A stretch of DNA of 54,548 nt, from assembly GCA_021803655.1 (NCBI GenBank), contig JAJZLK010000065.1, positions 1 through 54,548 of the forward strand, given 5' to 3'. Below the pieces are notes generated by a model that ran no database searches, had not been told where the DNA came from, and was given only the letters and a program-made list of their open reading frames with translations. How positions within the stretch are numbered: the first letter of the stretch is position 1; the number at the start of each line of letters is the position of its first letter. This stretch comes from Thermoplasmata archaeon. Its GTDB lineage: Archaea > Thermoplasmatota > Thermoplasmata > Thermoplasmatales > Thermoplasmataceae. Below are positions 8,346 through 16,834 of the stretch, piece after piece. Made by a program: the position numbers and the translations under genes.

Positions 8346-9004
8346 TCACAGTTCTGATTCAGGACACACTCCCTGCATTTTGGTCTTGACTGGCAATAGT
8401 CCTTCGCAACGGCGTCCAGCATTGCATGGATATTCTTGAGTCTGTCAACGTCATGATCCAAGGCAGAAAGGAAAGACTCTTCCACTGATGAAACGTTCTT
8501 CATGTCTATCATGAAACCCATTCTGGTGAGCACCCGTTCTGTGTATTTGTCCATAACGAACACTGGCAGATCAAGCGCGTAGAGGAGAATTGAATGCAGG
8601 GTTTCCCTGCCTATCCCGTTCATTGCGGAAAAATAGTTCCTCGCCTCATCAAGGCTGATCCCGTTCCGCATGGCATCGAGGCTGCCGTAATCAGCACATA
8701 CTTTTGAACAGAGGCTGTGAAGTCTCAGGGACTTCTGGTTATAGAAACCTGAGCTCCTGATCTCCATAGCAAGTTCGTCTCTGGAAATGGAGGAAATTGC
8801 ACAGCAGTTAAGGTGCCGGTTCTGCCTGAGTACTGCGATGGATTTCTCCACATTTTTCCAAGAGGTATTTTGTGTCAGGATCGCTCCGATCGCAACCTCG
8901 TCAGGCGACTCTGCAGGCCACCATCCCATGTTGCCGTATTTCAGGAAGAGGGTATTCTCGATCCAAAGTATTGCGTCCTTTCGAAGAGGCTTCATTTCGG
9001 CCAA
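8315..9004 (-). CDS. Endonuclease III-superfamily DNA glycosylase, MagIII-like
   Basis: A protein of 229 residues, or 226 if ATG 8995 is the start. It is a HhH-GPD base-excision repair enzyme. GWWPAESPDEVAIGAILTQNTSW is typical of the endonuclease III-related/MagIII (3-methyladenine glycosylase) branch. The helix-hairpin-helix MNGIGRETLHSILLYA is followed by the catalytic Asp in FVMDKYTERV. The Lys that makes true endonuclease III a lyase (GxGxKT) is Glu here, which suggests a monofunctional glycosylase. Four C-terminal Cys (about residues 203-218) in C-x5-C-x2-C-x5-C look like a 4Fe-4S loop, one residue shorter than the classic C-x6 spacing. Substrate is inferred only from the family branch. 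Confidence 0.8.
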   Translation of the reverse strand: MAEMKPLRKDAILWIENTLFLKYGNMGWWPAESPDEVAIGAILTQNTSWKNVEKSIAVLRQNRHLNCCAISSISRDELAMEIRSSGFYNQKSLRLHSLCSKVCADYGSLDAMRNGISLDEARNYFSAMNGIGRETLHSILLYALDLPVFVMDKYTERVLTRMGFMIDMKNVSSVEESFLSALDHDVDRLKNIHAMLDAVAKDYCQSRPKCRECVLNQNCDYWGKEVIVP

Positions 9005-9065
9005 CTCACGGAAATCAGGGCAGGCTTTAAAATATTGACTCCATCGATAGGTGTCTAAGAAACTG

Positions 9066-9074
9066 TTATTAATA
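9066..9074 (+). promoter_or_regulatory. TATA box of the fixC-fixX-etfB-etfA operon
   Basis: TTATTAATA is centred about 25 bases before ATG 9095, favouring that leaderless start over the ATG at 9083. Confidence 0.5.
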
Positions 9075-9094
9075 TTCCTCCGATGTCAGGCGGA

Positions 9095-10387
9095 ATGTCT
9101 GATTTTGACGTAATAGTGGTTGGCGCTGGGCCTGCGGGTTCCTCAGCCGCAATCAAGCTGGCATCTTCAGGTTCAAATGTTCTTCTTGTTGAGAGGGCAG
9201 ATCCGCCGGGGAGCAAGGCTGTGTCCGGAGGCATCCTCTGGGGAAAGGAGCTTGAAAAGGTAGTGCCTGACTGGGAAAAAGTCACTCCTCTTGAAAGATT
9301 CATCGAATACAAATCTACTGCATTTCTGACGGAAGAATCGAAGGTAAGTGTCGATTTCCGCACAAAGAAATTTGAAAAAAGCAAGACTGGATATTCCGTT
9401 CTCAGGGCTAAACTGGACCAGTTTCTTGCACAGAAAGCCAAGGCCGCCGGTGCAACACTGGTAACCGGGATAACCGTTGACTCCCTCTCCATGAAGGATG
9501 GTATTGTGAATGGGGTTGTCCAGGACGGGGAGACTGTTACTGCAAATACGGTCATCCTGGCAGAAGGCACCAATCCAAGGGTCGCTATCGAGGCTGGCCT
9601 CAGGAAGCCGCTTTCCGATCTTGATTCTGCCATAGGTATCAAGGAGGTTGTGAAGCTCTCTGAAAATACGATCAATGAAAGGTTTAACCTGAAGGGGAAC
9701 GCAGGATATGCAGGAGAGTTCGTGCTTGGTTTCCTCGAGGGAGGAGTCAGGGCCGGCGGGTTCATGTACACCAACAAGGACAGTCTTTCCGTAGGTGTTG
9801 TGATATCTCTCCCGCATCTCAGGGAAAACGGGAAAACCTACGCTTATGACATAATGGAGAAGTTCATGCAGCACCCGTACGTCTCCCCTCTCGTTGAAGG
9901 GGGGCAGGTGCAGGAATACAGCGCCCACCTGGTGTCAGAAGGGGGGGTTAATTCAATGCCGGATCTCTATGGAGACGGTTACATGATCGCCGGAGATTCC
10001 GCCGGTTTCACGTTCAGCAATGGAATGGTGATTCAGGGGATGAACTATGCCATTGCTTCAGGAGTCCTTGCTGCTGAAACGGCGATTGAAGCGATAAAGA
10101 AGAAAGAATTCACGCGCGGGGCACTCTCGTCTTATCAGTCGAAACTTGAAAGATCGCAGGTCCTGATGGATCTGAGGAAATTCAGGGGAATCGACCGCCT
10201 TGTCTGGAGCAGGCTTGTGCACGAAACGGCACCGGAAATGCTTGAAAACATACTCTTCGGAATATTCTACGAGGACGGAAGCCCGAAGAAGCATCTTGCT
10301 AACACGATACTGCAGGGCATTTCAGGGAGCAACATGAAGAAATCTGAATTAATAATGGAGACATACAGAATGCTGAGGAGGATGTAA
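9095..10387 (+). CDS. fixC: FixC-like flavoprotein (ETF:quinone oxidoreductase type)
   Basis: A 430-residue FAD enzyme of the geranylgeranyl-reductase/FixC family. The N-terminal dinucleotide fold is clear (VIVVGAGPAGSSAAIKLASSG, then VLLVERA), as is the later FAD motif MIAGDSAGFTFSNGMVIQGMNYAIASG. The gene starts an operon with a FixX ferredoxin and both ETF subunits, so it should accept electrons from ETF and pass them to the membrane quinone pool through FixX. On its own the sequence could be mistaken for a geranylgeranyl reductase; the neighbours settle the FixC assignment. The next gene starts one base after the stop. Confidence 0.9.
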   Translation: MSDFDVIVVGAGPAGSSAAIKLASSGSNVLLVERADPPGSKAVSGGILWGKELEKVVPDWEKVTPLERFIEYKSTAFLTEESKVSVDFRTKKFEKSKTGYSVLRAKLDQFLAQKAKAAGATLVTGITVDSLSMKDGIVNGVVQDGETVTANTVILAEGTNPRVAIEAGLRKPLSDLDSAIGIKEVVKLSENTINERFNLKGNAGYAGEFVLGFLEGGVRAGGFMYTNKDSLSVGVVISLPHLRENGKTYAYDIMEKFMQHPYVSPLVEGGQVQEYSAHLVSEGGVNSMPDLYGDGYMIAGDSAGFTFSNGMVIQGMNYAIASGVLAAETAIEAIKKKEFTRGALSSYQSKLERSQVLMDLRKFRGIDRLVWSRLVHETAPEMLENILFGIFYEDGSPKKHLANTILQGISGSNMKKSELIMETYRMLRRM

Positions 10388-10388
10388 A

Positions 10389-10661
10389 ATGCAGGTTGAG
10401 GAAAAACTGGCTCTATTAAATTACAAGACAGATCCGGCGTATGCACACATAACAATCGATGAGTCGATATGCGAGACATGCCCTGATCACTTCTGCACCT
10501 TTGGCTGTCCTGCCAAGTGCTATACGATCATCGACGGCAGGATTAACTTCAAGTATGAGGACTGTGTGGAGTGCGGAACCTGCGTTATAGCCTGTGCGCA
10601 CGGAAGCGTCAAATGGACGAATCCAAAGGGTGGACAGGGAATCAAGTATAAATTCGGGTGA
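10389..10661 (+). CDS. fixX: FixX-like ferredoxin
   Basis: A 90-residue iron-sulfur protein. Two Cys clusters are visible: CETCPDHFCTFGCPAKC at residues about 29-45 and CVECGTCVIACAHG near residue 60-72; the second is a normal 4Fe-4S motif. The product ends GSVKWTNPKGGQGIKYKFG, the standard FixX C-terminus. A strong ribosome site, GGAGG at 10378-10382, lies 7 bases before the ATG. It is the electron partner of the flavoprotein encoded just before. Confidence 0.93.
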   Translation: MQVEEKLALLNYKTDPAYAHITIDESICETCPDHFCTFGCPAKCYTIIDGRINFKYEDCVECGTCVIACAHGSVKWTNPKGGQGIKYKFG

Positions 10662-10666
10662 TCAGG

Positions 10667-11467
10667 ATGTCCTTGGAAATTGTGGTAATGGTAAAACAGG
10701 TTCCTGACAGTCAGGAAGTGGTAATAGACCCGGTAACGATGAATCTCAACAGGAGTCTCACGAGGAACGTTACGAACAGGGCTGACGAGAACGCTCTTGA
10801 GGCTGCTCTGCAGTTGAGAGACAAGGTCGGAGGGCGGGTTACAATTGTATCCATGGGTCCCCCGCAGACAGAATCTACGATGATAGAATGCATGGCTAGA
10901 GGTGCAGACCGGGCCATCCTGGTTTCGGACAGGTTCTTCGGAGGGGCAGATACCTACCCGACCGGCCTGACAGTGGCAAGTGCAATCAGCAAGCTGGAGA
11001 AGTTCGATGTGATATTCGCAGGCGAAGAGTCGTCTGATTCTTCTACCGGCCACGTTGGCCCAGGAGTGGCGGAATTTCTTGGAATAGAGCAGGCAACCTA
11101 CGTGAGCAAGGTAGACTACGAAGACGGGCTCATAATAGCGGAAAGGGAGCTTGAAGACGGGACAGAGGTTGTGAAAGTTCCCACTCCAGTCCTGATCACC
11201 GTTCTGCTTAACGCAAACATTCCCAGGCGGCAGACCCTTCGCAGAAAGATCGATGCAATCCGGAGAGGGATCGAGGTCTGGAACCTGGAGAAACTCGGGA
11301 TGCCCCCGGAGTGGGTGGGGGTCAGAGGTTCCCCGACAATAGTCCGGAAGATGCGATCCATAAAGGAGAAGGAAAGGGCTGCCAAGAAGATAGAACTGGA
11401 TCAGATACCGGAACTTGTGAAGGAACTTTATGAGAAGGGGATTCTCAAGCTGGAGGAATCACAATGA
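10667..11467 (+). CDS. etfB: Electron transfer flavoprotein subunit beta (FixA)
   Basis: A 266-residue subunit that binds the second nucleotide (AMP, or FAD in bifurcating ETFs). Family marks are EIVVMVKQVPDSQEVVID at the start, NRADENALEAALQL, the GADRAILVSDRFFGGADTYPTG segment and the VxTPVLITV strand. ATG 10667 is chosen because GGTGATC (10657-10663), complementary to the 16S rRNA end, lies directly before it. The 3' end overlaps etfA by four bases. Confidence 0.94.
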   Translation: MSLEIVVMVKQVPDSQEVVIDPVTMNLNRSLTRNVTNRADENALEAALQLRDKVGGRVTIVSMGPPQTESTMIECMARGADRAILVSDRFFGGADTYPTGLTVASAISKLEKFDVIFAGEESSDSSTGHVGPGVAEFLGIEQATYVSKVDYEDGLIIAERELEDGTEVVKVPTPVLITVLLNANIPRRQTLRRKIDAIRRGIEVWNLEKLGMPPEWVGVRGSPTIVRKMRSIKEKERAAKKIELDQIPELVKELYEKGILKLEESQ

Positions 11468-12519
11468 CCGGACTTCAGAATGCAAAGCCGGTTGATAACC
11501 CGGACGAATACCGGAACGTCTTCGTATTTCTTGAAACAAGGGGAGGAAAGCTGCAGAGATCTGCCCTGGAGATGATAGGAGTCGGCAGGGAAATTGCAAG
11601 GAAGGTAAACGAGAAACTCGTGTGTCTCATCCTCGGGAAAGAGGTATCGGAAATGGCGAAGGAGGCAGTCGAATACGGATGTGACATAGTTCTTGGGGCT
11701 GAATCTCCTGATCTGGCCGACTTCAGGACCCTTCCCTATTCCACAATAGTTGCGGACTGGGTTGCTAAAGAGAAGCCCAACATATTCCTAATCCCTGCGA
11801 CAAGGAACGGGAGGGATCTTGCCTCGAGGATTGCCGTAAGGTGCCAGGCTGGTGTCACAGCAGACTGTACCGAGCTGGACATAGAACCAGATACCAGGAT
11901 ACTGATGGCAAACCGGCCAACGTACGGGGAGAGTATGCTCGCGGAAATCCTGTGCAAGAAACACAGGCCGCAGATGGCCACCGCAAGACCCGGAATATTC
12001 AAGATTCCTGAAAAGAGCCCGGCGGAAAAGCCGGAGATAAGGATAAGCAGTATCAAAGTCGACAAGTCCCTTACGGGAAAGAAGATTGTGGAGTTCAGGA
12101 AGAAGGAGAAGATCGACCTCACGTCGGCGAAGATCATTGTATCGGGCGGTCTCGGACTCGGAAAGAAGGAGAACTTCCAGATGCTGGAGGAACTGGCCCG
12201 TGAGATTGGCGGACAGGTCGGTGCATCAAGGCCGACAGCTGACCTCGGATGGATATCGAGGGATCACCAGGTCGGGCAGACCGGACAGACCGTGAGGCCA
12301 AGACTGTACATTGCTGCAGGAATATCCGGAAAGATCCAGCACATAATGGGAATGAAGAACAGTGAGAACATAATCGCGATAAACACTGATCCGAACGCAG
12401 AGATCATAAAATACTCGGACTACGTGATCAATGCGGACGTGAACGTTGCTATCCCGAGGCTGCTGGAAGAGATAAGAAAGTACAGGAAGGAACACGCTGC
12501 AGAGACAGTGGTTCCTTAA
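11464..12519 (+). CDS. etfA: Electron transfer flavoprotein subunit alpha (FixB)
   Basis: A 351-residue subunit that carries the main FAD. The C-terminal FAD domain is unmistakable: IIVSGGLGLGKKENFQML, GASRPTADLGWI, HQVGQTGQTVRPRLYIAAGISG, and NTDPNAEIIKYSDYVI. With etfB, fixC and fixX it makes a complete FixABCX set. In bacteria and some archaea this complex takes electrons from NADH or acyl-CoA dehydrogenase and can bifurcate them to quinone and ferredoxin; bifurcation here is inference. The stop codon and that of convergent hemB share the palindrome TTAA. Confidence 0.94.
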   Translation: MTGLQNAKPVDNPDEYRNVFVFLETRGGKLQRSALEMIGVGREIARKVNEKLVCLILGKEVSEMAKEAVEYGCDIVLGAESPDLADFRTLPYSTIVADWVAKEKPNIFLIPATRNGRDLASRIAVRCQAGVTADCTELDIEPDTRILMANRPTYGESMLAEILCKKHRPQMATARPGIFKIPEKSPAEKPEIRISSIKVDKSLTGKKIVEFRKKEKIDLTSAKIIVSGGLGLGKKENFQMLEELAREIGGQVGASRPTADLGWISRDHQVGQTGQTVRPRLYIAAGISGKIQHIMGMKNSENIIAINTDPNAEIIKYSDYVINADVNVAIPRLLEEIRKYRKEHAAETVVP

Positions 12520-13484
12520 TTCCCGGATTCCTGCCTGGCTATTCTCTCCGCAAAGTACGTTATCACGGAATCAGCTCCAGCCCTGAATATAGATGTAATG
12601 GCCTCATTTATGACCTCAGGCTGAACAAGTCCCGCGTTCACCGCATTCATGATCATTGAGTATTCAGCACTGACGCTGTAGGCAGCAATGGGTATGTCGA
12701 ACCTGGCTCTTGCCTTTGCAAGTACATCCAGATAGAAAAGTGCCGGTTTTACCATTATCATGTCTGCCCCTTCCTTTATGTCCAGTTCCATCTCAGTCAT
12801 CGCTTCCCTTGCATTCCTTGGATCCATCTGGTATGATCTCCGGTCTCCAAATGAAGGGGTGGAATCTGCTGCTTCCCTGAATGGAGAATATAGTGTCGAA
12901 GCGTATTTGGCACTGTACGCCATGATCGATACATTCCTGAATCCATTCTTGTCCAGCGCCTCACGGATCGCCCGGACCTGTCCGTCCATCATCCCGCTGG
13001 GAGCCACCATCTTTGCACCAGACTTGGCATAGCTCACGGCGATCCTGCCGTAGACGTCTACAGTCCGGTCATTATCTACCATGCTGCCGTCAAGTATGCC
13101 GCAGTGGCCTGATTGCGTATATTCGCACATGCACAGGTCGGGTATCACAAGCATCCCGGTTTTCGAGGATGCAATTCTGATTGCGTTCTGGACTATTCCG
13201 TCTTCTGCGTACGCAGACGATCCTTCTGCGTCCTTCTTCAGGGGGATGCCGAATAGCAGCACTGCCCTTATTCCCGCATCCTGCAGGGAGAGGAGATATT
13301 CAGGAAGCACATCAAGCCCATACCTTGAGATGCCCGGCATGGAATTGATAGGCCTGGTACCCTTGAGACCTTCTTCCACAAAGACAGGCATTATCAGCCT
13401 GTTCACGTCTATTCCTGACTCGGCGAACAGATCTCTGGTCGTTGCCGTTTCCCTGTGTCTCCTCATTCGTACTGCGGGATACAT
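12516..13484 (-). CDS. hemB: Porphobilinogen synthase (delta-aminolevulinate dehydratase)
   Basis: A 322-residue enzyme that condenses two 5-aminolevulinates to porphobilinogen, the second shared step to haem and sirohaem. Seen: the zinc site DLCMCEYTQSGHCG (three Cys), the first substrate Lys region SGAKMVAPSGMMDGQV, and the Schiff-base Lys in ADMIMVKPALFYLD. The frame is open to 13553, but ATG 13484 matches the family start (MYPAVRMRRHRET) and lies about 25 bases from a TATA box. It lies about 37 kb from hemL, hemC and hemD, which are at the other end of the window. Confidence 0.95.
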   Translation of the reverse strand: MYPAVRMRRHRETATTRDLFAESGIDVNRLIMPVFVEEGLKGTRPINSMPGISRYGLDVLPEYLLSLQDAGIRAVLLFGIPLKKDAEGSSAYAEDGIVQNAIRIASSKTGMLVIPDLCMCEYTQSGHCGILDGSMVDNDRTVDVYGRIAVSYAKSGAKMVAPSGMMDGQVRAIREALDKNGFRNVSIMAYSAKYASTLYSPFREAADSTPSFGDRRSYQMDPRNAREAMTEMELDIKEGADMIMVKPALFYLDVLAKARARFDIPIAAYSVSAEYSMIMNAVNAGLVQPEVINEAITSIFRAGADSVITYFAERIARQESGN

Positions 13485-13490
13485 AAACCC

Positions 13491-13510
13491 TAAATCTTCA
13501 CGAAGATTTA
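13491..13510. promoter_or_regulatory. Palindrome covering two divergent TATA boxes (hemB and unknown gene)
   Basis: TAAATCTTC-AC-GAAGATTTA: 9-base perfect arms with a 2-base centre, lying in the 29 bases between ATG 13484 (hemB, minus) and ATG 13514 (plus). The outer TAAA of each arm is at the right distance (about 22-26 bases) to be the TATA element of the opposite gene. A dyad that contains both core promoters is a natural operator for one symmetric regulator. Confidence 0.55.
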
Positions 13511-13513
13511 ACG

Positions 13514-13894
13514 ATGAGCAGTTTGGCGTTTTCAGAATCAGGTTACAGGGCAAGGGTGGTGGGAGAGGTTCTCCTGGAACCTAAATTCGTGGATGAAGTG
13601 GAGAGACAGTTTGGCATTGCAAGTTATCTGGACAGGATCAGGGAAAGGGTAATGGGCGAATGGGCGCACAATGACTCAATAGAGTTCCAATTCGACGTAA
13701 ACTCAAACAGGATCATGGCAATCTGTATCTGTACGGCAGGCAGCAGGAGAGATGCTGTATTTTCCGGCATCAGGGCGGTTTCAATGATCACCGATCAACT
13801 GATAGGTGAGAACATCCTCACAGCAGAAGAGATTAAATTTCCACAGGTCAAGAAGATCGGAGTTACCGAGATTACAGGTTCAGACAACAATTGA
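13514..13894 (+). CDS. Conserved-looking protein of unknown function, divergent from hemB
   Basis: A 126-residue soluble protein with alternating hydrophobic pattern; no signal peptide or membrane span. The middle shows IEFQFDVNSNRIMAICICTAGSRRDAVFSGIRAVSMITDQLIG, reminiscent of a small alpha/beta fold, but I recognise no family. It starts with ATG 13514 as a leaderless gene from the palindromic promoter shared with hemB, so it may be co-regulated with tetrapyrrole synthesis (inference). The 3' end overlaps the convergent ATPase gene by 15 bases. Confidence 0.75.
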   Translation: MSSLAFSESGYRARVVGEVLLEPKFVDEVERQFGIASYLDRIRERVMGEWAHNDSIEFQFDVNSNRIMAICICTAGSRRDAVFSGIRAVSMITDQLIGENILTAEEIKFPQVKKIGVTEITGSDNN

Positions 13895-15337
13895 GAGCTT
13901 CGTTTCCGGCCATTTTTCCGCATCATGCTCGATTGAGGCTACATACAGGTTTGCGGTATTCGAGTTCATCATGACGTAGCCGTTAATGTCGTTAACATGG
14001 ATTGTGTTGGTAGCGTAGTGATAGATTTTCTTGTATTCCTCGTTGTCCGCTATAATCACTATGATCCCGGTCGGCCGCACGCTGTTGATAATTGTGGACA
14101 GATCGCCGAAGAAACTGTCGCCATAGGTGAACTTCAGGAAGTCGGTTGAAAAGATGTAGGCATAAGGTTTCTTTGAATGGGTCAGGTAATAATCAAGAAC
14201 CTCCCTAGGGAAATCCTCGATCATGCTCTTGCCTCCAATGTTTATAACAAAAGGACTGGTCTTGTCAGTTCTTTCCGCGGTTACATAATTCTTGAGCCAC
14301 TCCGGGTCCATGCTGCTGACCAGTATCTTGGACGTTTCATAGCTGCTGGAGGTTATGTCTATGACGCCTCTGCCATTGGAAATATTGTACTTTATGAGGT
14401 TGTTCTTGAGCATGTTGACATACATGTCCACCGTGTTTGCCTCTGTCTCGCGGTGTATCATGAGCACAGATCCCAGCGGCATCCTGTCATTTCCGCTGGG
14501 AAACAGCTTGGAGAGCTCAGCGGTACCGACAGAAACCTCAAACTGCTTCTCTTCGGGCTTCCTCACGTTCCTTATTCTCTGTATCGGATAATTCACAGGG
14601 TCTCTCCTGAACGAATGGAATCTTCCAGTTTCAAGCGAGTAGAGGTACACCGGACTCGATCCTATGGAAACGCCACGGAGTTTGCTAATGGTCACTGTGC
14701 GTATGAGGAAATTGTTCACGAGGTTGTAATTCATCTGTATCACCCCGTCAGAATAGTAGTCGAGGGGAGAATCCAGGTCTGACTCCATTATCATTATCAC
14801 ATTGGCTCCGGATCTCTCCACGAGATCCTTCTGTATTATCGAGAAAAGGAGACCTGCATCAAGATCATATTTTTCCGCAAGTGCTTCTATGGAGTCCACG
14901 ACCACGACCGGTTTCTGGTTTATGTTCTTTCCAACGAAACTGTAAAGGGCTTCGAGTTCTGGCAGAATCTCCTCTATGTTAAGGACAAGACCGGGTTCGC
15001 CACCAAAAGCAAAGCTCTTGGAAACCTTTCCTTCCTCAATCATCCTCTCAAGCCTCTCAAGATTCTCTTTGAAGGCACCTTCAAGAGGCTCAGAACTCTT
15101 GTTCCTGCTCTTTGGACTTGAGGAGATTTCGCTGACCCATGGGAACTTTGCCTTCAGCGGGTCGTTGGAAAATCTGGTAGTTATGTAATAGGCAGGCGAT
15201 TCGCTCCGAATTGAATCCAGCAATTCGAGGGCGAAAGTGGTCTTCCCCGTCCCAGGTTTTCCCTTGATCATCAGTGAGTTGCCGAATGGTTGTTTCAAGA
15301 ATTCACTGAAAATCTCAAGTAATACGTCATTCAACAT
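13880..15337 (-). CDS. RecA-superfamily ATPase, GvpD/KaiC/RadA-like
   Basis: A 485-residue protein with a KaiC/Rad55-type ATPase domain at the N-terminus: Walker A IKGKPGTGKTTFALELL (about residue 24) and a Walker B-like PVVVVDSIEALAEKYD (about 143). A second half (from about residue 270) repeats the layout GTAELSKLFPSGNDRMPLGSVLMIHR but without a Walker A, as in proteins with one active and one degenerate RecA-like domain. This plan resembles GvpD, the regulator of haloarchaeal gas vesicles, though no gvp genes are here. A role in signalling or transcription control is possible but unproven. Confidence 0.75.
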   Translation of the reverse strand: MLNDVLLEIFSEFLKQPFGNSLMIKGKPGTGKTTFALELLDSIRSESPAYYITTRFSNDPLKAKFPWVSEISSSPKSRNKSSEPLEGAFKENLERLERMIEEGKVSKSFAFGGEPGLVLNIEEILPELEALYSFVGKNINQKPVVVVDSIEALAEKYDLDAGLLFSIIQKDLVERSGANVIMIMESDLDSPLDYYSDGVIQMNYNLVNNFLIRTVTISKLRGVSIGSSPVYLYSLETGRFHSFRRDPVNYPIQRIRNVRKPEEKQFEVSVGTAELSKLFPSGNDRMPLGSVLMIHRETEANTVDMYVNMLKNNLIKYNISNGRGVIDITSSSYETSKILVSSMDPEWLKNYVTAERTDKTSPFVINIGGKSMIEDFPREVLDYYLTHSKKPYAYIFSTDFLKFTYGDSFFGDLSTIINSVRPTGIIVIIADNEEYKKIYHYATNTIHVNDINGYVMMNSNTANLYVASIEHDAEKWPETKLSIVV

Positions 15338-15460
15338 ATATTCACTTTACGATCACTTAACTCAGTACCAATGCGCCAATAGAATTTAATAATTTTTGTC
15401 AGTTCAAGATCGCGAATATTTTATGGATTTGAAGGTTCAACCGAGAAGCCACTGAAACCA

Positions 15461-15467
15461 TTAAATA
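15461..15467 (+). promoter_or_regulatory. TATA box of the 5S rRNA gene
   Basis: TTAAATA is centred about 25 bases before the first base of the 5S rRNA, so the gene has its own promoter. Confidence 0.6.
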
Positions 15468-15487
15468 TCTATCATCTATCTCAGGCC

Positions 15488-15608
15488 GGTGACGGCCATA
15501 ACAGTGGTGAATCACCAGGTCTCATTCCGAACCCGACGGTAAAGCCCACTGTGTATTGCACGCGTACTGTCTTCCGCGAGGGGACGGGAACTGTAGTTCG
15601 CTGTCGCC
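15488..15608 (+). rRNA. rrf: 5S ribosomal RNA (isolated gene)
   Basis: The 121 bases fold as 5S: helix I pairs GGTGACGGC at the 5' end with GCTGTCGCC at the 3' end (with G-U pairs), and the universal loop sequence CATTCCGAACCCGACGG is present at about 15523-15539. A 3' segment with CCGCGAGGGGACGGGAA matches helix IV/V of archaeal 5S. There is no 16S or 23S gene beside it. Unlinked rRNA genes, each with its own promoter, are characteristic of Thermoplasma and relatives. Confidence 0.93.
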
Positions 15609-15661
15609 ATCCATTTCCATCATAATAGATTTATTAGACCGTTAAGGCTTCCTGAGTTAAT

Positions 15662-16834
15662 TTGACTTCAGAGGGAGCGTCTGTGGACAGGGATGATGAG
15701 AGAAAGAACGAGATAAAATCCCTGGTAGAGGAGAACAAGAAGCTTGTCAATGATTTTGGGGCAAAACTCGTAAGTGATCTTACGGATTTGCCTGACTTTT
15801 ACACGTTCAACAACGGATTGATGTACTCACACAGGGATTTTGACCTGTTCCAGAAGAGGAGGATGAACGGAGAGAAATCGGCTATCGTGTCTGGGTTTAA
15901 TGCAAGTTCTTCTCCACACATTGCGCATTTTGCCGTATTTGATACGAATAGGTTCTTCCAGGAAAAATATGAAATGGACGTATTCCTCCCAATCTCTGAC
16001 GACGAGAGTTACGTCGCAGGAAAAGTGAAGGATCAGGAGACGGGGCTCAGGAATTCACTCCTGATCGCGAGGAGCATTGCCGCGATGGGGTATTCAAGGC
16101 CAAGAACGCGCATAATTATAGACCAGCTTTACACCAACATCTACAACCTTGCATTCCGCCTGTCAAGGTCTATCACAATGTCTACCGTGAAAGCAACGTA
16201 CGGCTACACCAACGACAAGAACATAGGACTTCATTTTTATCCGGCGGTGCAGTCTGCACACATATACCTTCCAAACCTCTTTGGAATAAAGAACATACTT
16301 GTCCCCATCGGCCCGGATGAAGATGCTCACCTGAGGGTATGCCGTGATCTTGCTGATACATTCGGGTTTACCAGGCCCGCAGTCCTGCATTCCAGATTCC
16401 TGCCCGGAACCGATGGCTACAAGATGTCAAAGTCCATGAGAAACAATGCCATCCTCCTGACAGATTCTGACAAGGAAGTAAAGAGACGTATTGGAATGGC
16501 GTTCTCCGGGGGACAGGTATCCGTGGAAGATCACAGAAGGCTTGGAGGCGATCCGGATATAGACGTGTCGTTCCTGTATCTGAAATCGTTTTTCCTGACG
16601 CCAAAGGAGTCCTCAGATCTGGCGGAAGAGTACCGGTCCGGACGGTTGCTGAGCGGAGAAATGAAGGCTCTCCTGACAGGGAAGATACTTGACAGAATAC
16701 ACAGCTTCAGGGAAAATTATGAGAAGGTCACGGAAAGGGACATGGTCAGGATGATAATGGTAAACGAAGGGGTAGAGATAGAGAAGCTGGTCTCTCCGGA
16801 AAATTATCTCCCGGAGAAGTACTTGAAAAATTAG
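15662..16834 (+). CDS. trpS: Tryptophanyl-tRNA synthetase
   Basis: A 390-residue class I synthetase that charges tRNA-Trp. It has the archaeal/eukaryotic type sequence: [12 protein letters not shown] as the HIGH motif (about residue 85-92), the Trp pocket segment with [26 protein letters not shown], and [11 protein letters not shown] as KMSKS. The start is TTG 15662, about 29 bases after a TTTATTA element (15630-15636), so leaderless; the next in-frame start is GTG 15683. The stop overlaps that of the convergent mtnA-like gene by four bases. Confidence 0.93.
   Translation: MTSEGASVDRDDERKNEIKSLVEENKKLVNDFGAKLVSDLTDLPDFYTFNNGLMYSHRDFDLFQKRRMNGEKSAIVSGFNASSSPHIAHFAVFDTNRFFQEKYEMDVFLPISDDESYVAGKVKDQETGLRNSLLIARSIAAMGYSRPRTRIIIDQLYTNIYNLAFRLSRSITMSTVKATYGYTNDKNIGLHFYPAVQSAHIYLPNLFGIKNILVPIGPDEDAHLRVCRDLADTFGFTRPAVLHSRFLPGTDGYKMSKSMRNNAILLTDSDKEVKRRIGMAFSGGQVSVEDHRRLGGDPDIDVSFLYLKSFFLTPKESSDLAEEYRSGRLLSGEMKALLTGKILDRIHSFRENYEKVTERDMVRMIMVNEGVEIEKLVSPENYLPEKYLKN

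Noticed and set aside
9055-9928. Minus-strand frames of about 240-250 codons
   Set aside because: They are shadows of fixC; no promoter or motif supports them.
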